Shown: one piece after another, positions 62,500 to 64,000 of the stretch
Numbering within the stretch: the first letter of the stretch is position 1
Layout: each line of letters starts with the position of its first letter
Assembly: GCA_002749535.1 (NCBI GenBank)
Contig: MZZL01000055.1
Location: forward strand, 348,872 to 412,871
DNA length: 64,000 nucleotides
DNA from: Apophysomyces variabilis
Lineage: Eukaryota > Mucoromycota > Mucoromycetes > Mucorales > Mucoraceae
Direction of reading: 5' to 3'
Notes under the pieces: generated by a model
Seen by the model: only the letters and a program-made list of their open reading frames with translations
Told to the model about the DNA's origin: nothing
Databases searched by the model: none
Program-made: the position numbers and the translations under genes

Positions 62500-64000
62500 A
62501 TGGCTTCCCGCAACAAGAGAAAGAAAAAACCACAAGCATCTACGTCTGCAGATACGCAGTCGGATGATGATTTCCAACAACTTCTTCCACCCAAAGGAAA
62601 ATTAAATATGAAGATGCAAACGACTGACTCCGAGCCAGGTACTGAACATTGAATGTTGTTTTGTGATTCTTAACTTGAAGATAGGCCCTTCAACTCTTCC
62701 CAGCTCAAGCATAGTCTCTACTCAGGATAATTCTTCCAAAGAAAAACCAAGAAGTTTGAAGGGAAAAGAAAAGGCCACGCTCGACTCTGATGATGATTTC
62801 CAGCCGCTTCCTCCACCTAAAAGAAAACGAAGTATGAAAAATCAAGCGAATGACTCGGAGCCAAGTACTGTATCTTAAAAATTTAATTTTTGGTCCTTAA
62901 CTTGAACACAGTCCCTTCAGGTCATCCCAGCTCAAGTGCGGATTCCGTTCAGGACCCTTTGACAAGTAGCAAGTCAAAAGTGTTTCTTAAAGTCCAAAAA
63001 GCCTATGCAAAGCGGAGCGAAAAGTACGAGGCGAAAGCGAAATTGCAAGCGGAAAAAAAGGAGTACAATGCTTGAATCTGGGAAAGAAATACGATGCAGC
63101 ACTTGCGGCAAGACAGATCATGAACGAAGCACAAGTAAGCTTTGCATGAATCCGACTGAGAAAAGGAAGGCTCCAAAAAATTTCAAACGAACCAGCGTAA
63201 TCAAGACGTCACTGACAAACACATGTCTATCAGTGAAGTTTGTAGAAGCAATTGAAGAAGTCGTCAAACACGTTCGGGATATTACCTATGCTGGATCGCT
63301 TCTCGCAAACTTCTTTTTTGTCAGGCTGTTATATGAAAACCGTAGCATTCCACCGATCACTCATGATCTCTGTTACCGTTTATTTTCGTTGATTGCCGGT
63401 AAAGGGAAGTCCGCAGATGATGATCTTCAAGAAGTATACGCAAATTTCAAAACTTTGATTCCTGAGTTTGATGAAGAAAAGTTCAGATCGCAAGGGTATA
63501 TGACAATAATGTCTACCGCTGAAAAAGAGTACGAAGAATCGATCAGAAACCATATAACAGCCAATTTCGAACCGAAAACGATTCAATACCTTTTACTGTG
63601 TATGTCTGATCAAGACGACAAAGTTTTTCGATGAAAAGGATTGGTGAAAGACCGAAAGATTCTGGCAGAATTTATATACAAGCAGGCTTGCGGCACCGAG
63701 GCACGATGGCCTACAGCTATACCAGATAACAAAGTAAATCGTTCGTACGTCGAGACTTGTGTCGAATCTCTTAAAAATTTCATCGGTGTTGTTTTCATTG
63801 ACGAGGAGAAGCTAAACGCTGAACCACATCTGTTCTTTCCGTGGCTTTTTAAAGTACTTAGGCGACTGGAACAAAAAGTGTTTATCACAGAGGCAACGTC
63901 CCAAAAATATGTATCAAGCGGATACGTACATCAAATGGTAAAAGAGGTAACTAAAACTTATTTGAGCTTCTATTGTCTAATTGTCATACAGATTCTTGGC
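62500..64000 (+). pseudogene. Decayed multi-exon mobile-element gene with zinc-knuckle-like motif (runs off window)
   Basis: Exons 62500-62638, 62685-62864 and 62912-63075 code for a basic, Ser-rich N-terminus (MASRNKRKKKPQASTS, DSDDDFQPLPPPKRKRS) and a charged helix (VQKAYAKRSEKYEAKAKL). The frame then stops. One frame over, a C-x2-C-x4-H-x7-C motif follows (CSTCGKTDHERSTSKLC). After it comes a long conserved-looking part: TYAGSLLANFFFVRLLYENR, RLFSLIAGKGKSADDDL, YMTIMSTAEKEYEESIRNHI and FEPKTIQYLLLCMSDQDD. An in-frame TGA at 63632-63634 interrupts it, and the same frame goes on to the window end (KILAEFIYKQACGTEARWP, HLFFPWLFKVLRRLEQKVF). I recall similar repeated proteins in Mucorales genomes, some with TnpB/Fanzor-like nuclease ends, but no such domain is within this window. 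Confidence 0.55.
62557..62990 (+). repeat. Duplicated exon-intron-exon module
   Basis: Two units of about 226 bp. Unit 1 runs from GATGATGATTTCCA (62565) through the GTACTG... intron at 62639-62684 to the CCTTCA...CCCAGCTCAAG start of exon 2. Unit 2 repeats the same order, with the intron at 62865-62911. Both introns share GTACTG at the start and CTTAACTTGAA before the acceptor. Confidence 0.85.

Overview
The window looks like nuclear DNA of a filamentous fungus, most probably an early-diverging one (Mucoromycota/Mucorales type). Genes are compact and split by 45-70 bp introns with GTAAGT/GTATGT donors. Core eukaryotic genes are present (RPS2, alpha-COP, SCD6/LSM14, CCP1, GLT1, a PHO13-type phosphatase, a CDK, a DNAJC7-like cochaperone). 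They sit among P450 genes and decayed transposons of Tc1/mariner, LTR, Helitron and zinc-knuckle type. The lineage assignment is inferred from gene architecture and recollection of similar proteins, not from a search.

Layout. 0-2.3 kb: 3' exons of a CDK-type kinase, then ribosomal protein S2. 2.3-7.5 kb: a decayed Tc1-like fragment, a PHO13-like phosphatase (minus strand, with an apparent GA-AG intron), tRNA-Arg(ACG) and two LTR-like remnants just downstream of it. 7.5-15.3 kb: mitochondrial cytochrome c peroxidase, an acidic hypothetical protein, SCD6/LSM14, and a small secreted beta/gamma-crystallin-like protein. 15.3-23.4 kb: glutamate synthase that stops before the usual NAD(P)H-oxidoreductase domain, then a CYP704/CYP86-like P450. 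23.4-31.3 kb: almost no coding signal, only two orphan exon-like pieces.

31.3-40.2 kb is the most striking part. It holds two tandem genes for self-sufficient P450 monooxygenases (P450 fused to FMN/FAD/NADPH reductase, CYP505/BM3 style). Both begin with an extra domain of about 75 residues that resembles a beta-grasp (doublecortin/ubiquitin-like) fold. The P450 halves differ clearly, but the reductase halves, including an intron, are nearly identical over about 1.9 kb. This is the mark of recent gene conversion.

40.5-45 kb: alpha-COP. 48.1-50.1 kb: a conserved ATP-grasp-like protein. 56.5-58.4 kb: a TPR-J-domain cochaperone. 58.9-60.6 kb: the 3' part of a Helitron with a terminal hairpin and CTAG end. 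62.5-64 kb: a decayed multi-exon mobile-element gene with a duplicated exon-intron module, a zinc-knuckle motif, a frame shift and an in-frame stop.

For the spliced genes where every junction was traced, the summed exon lengths are divisible by three. The exon coordinates given for those genes therefore form consistent models.
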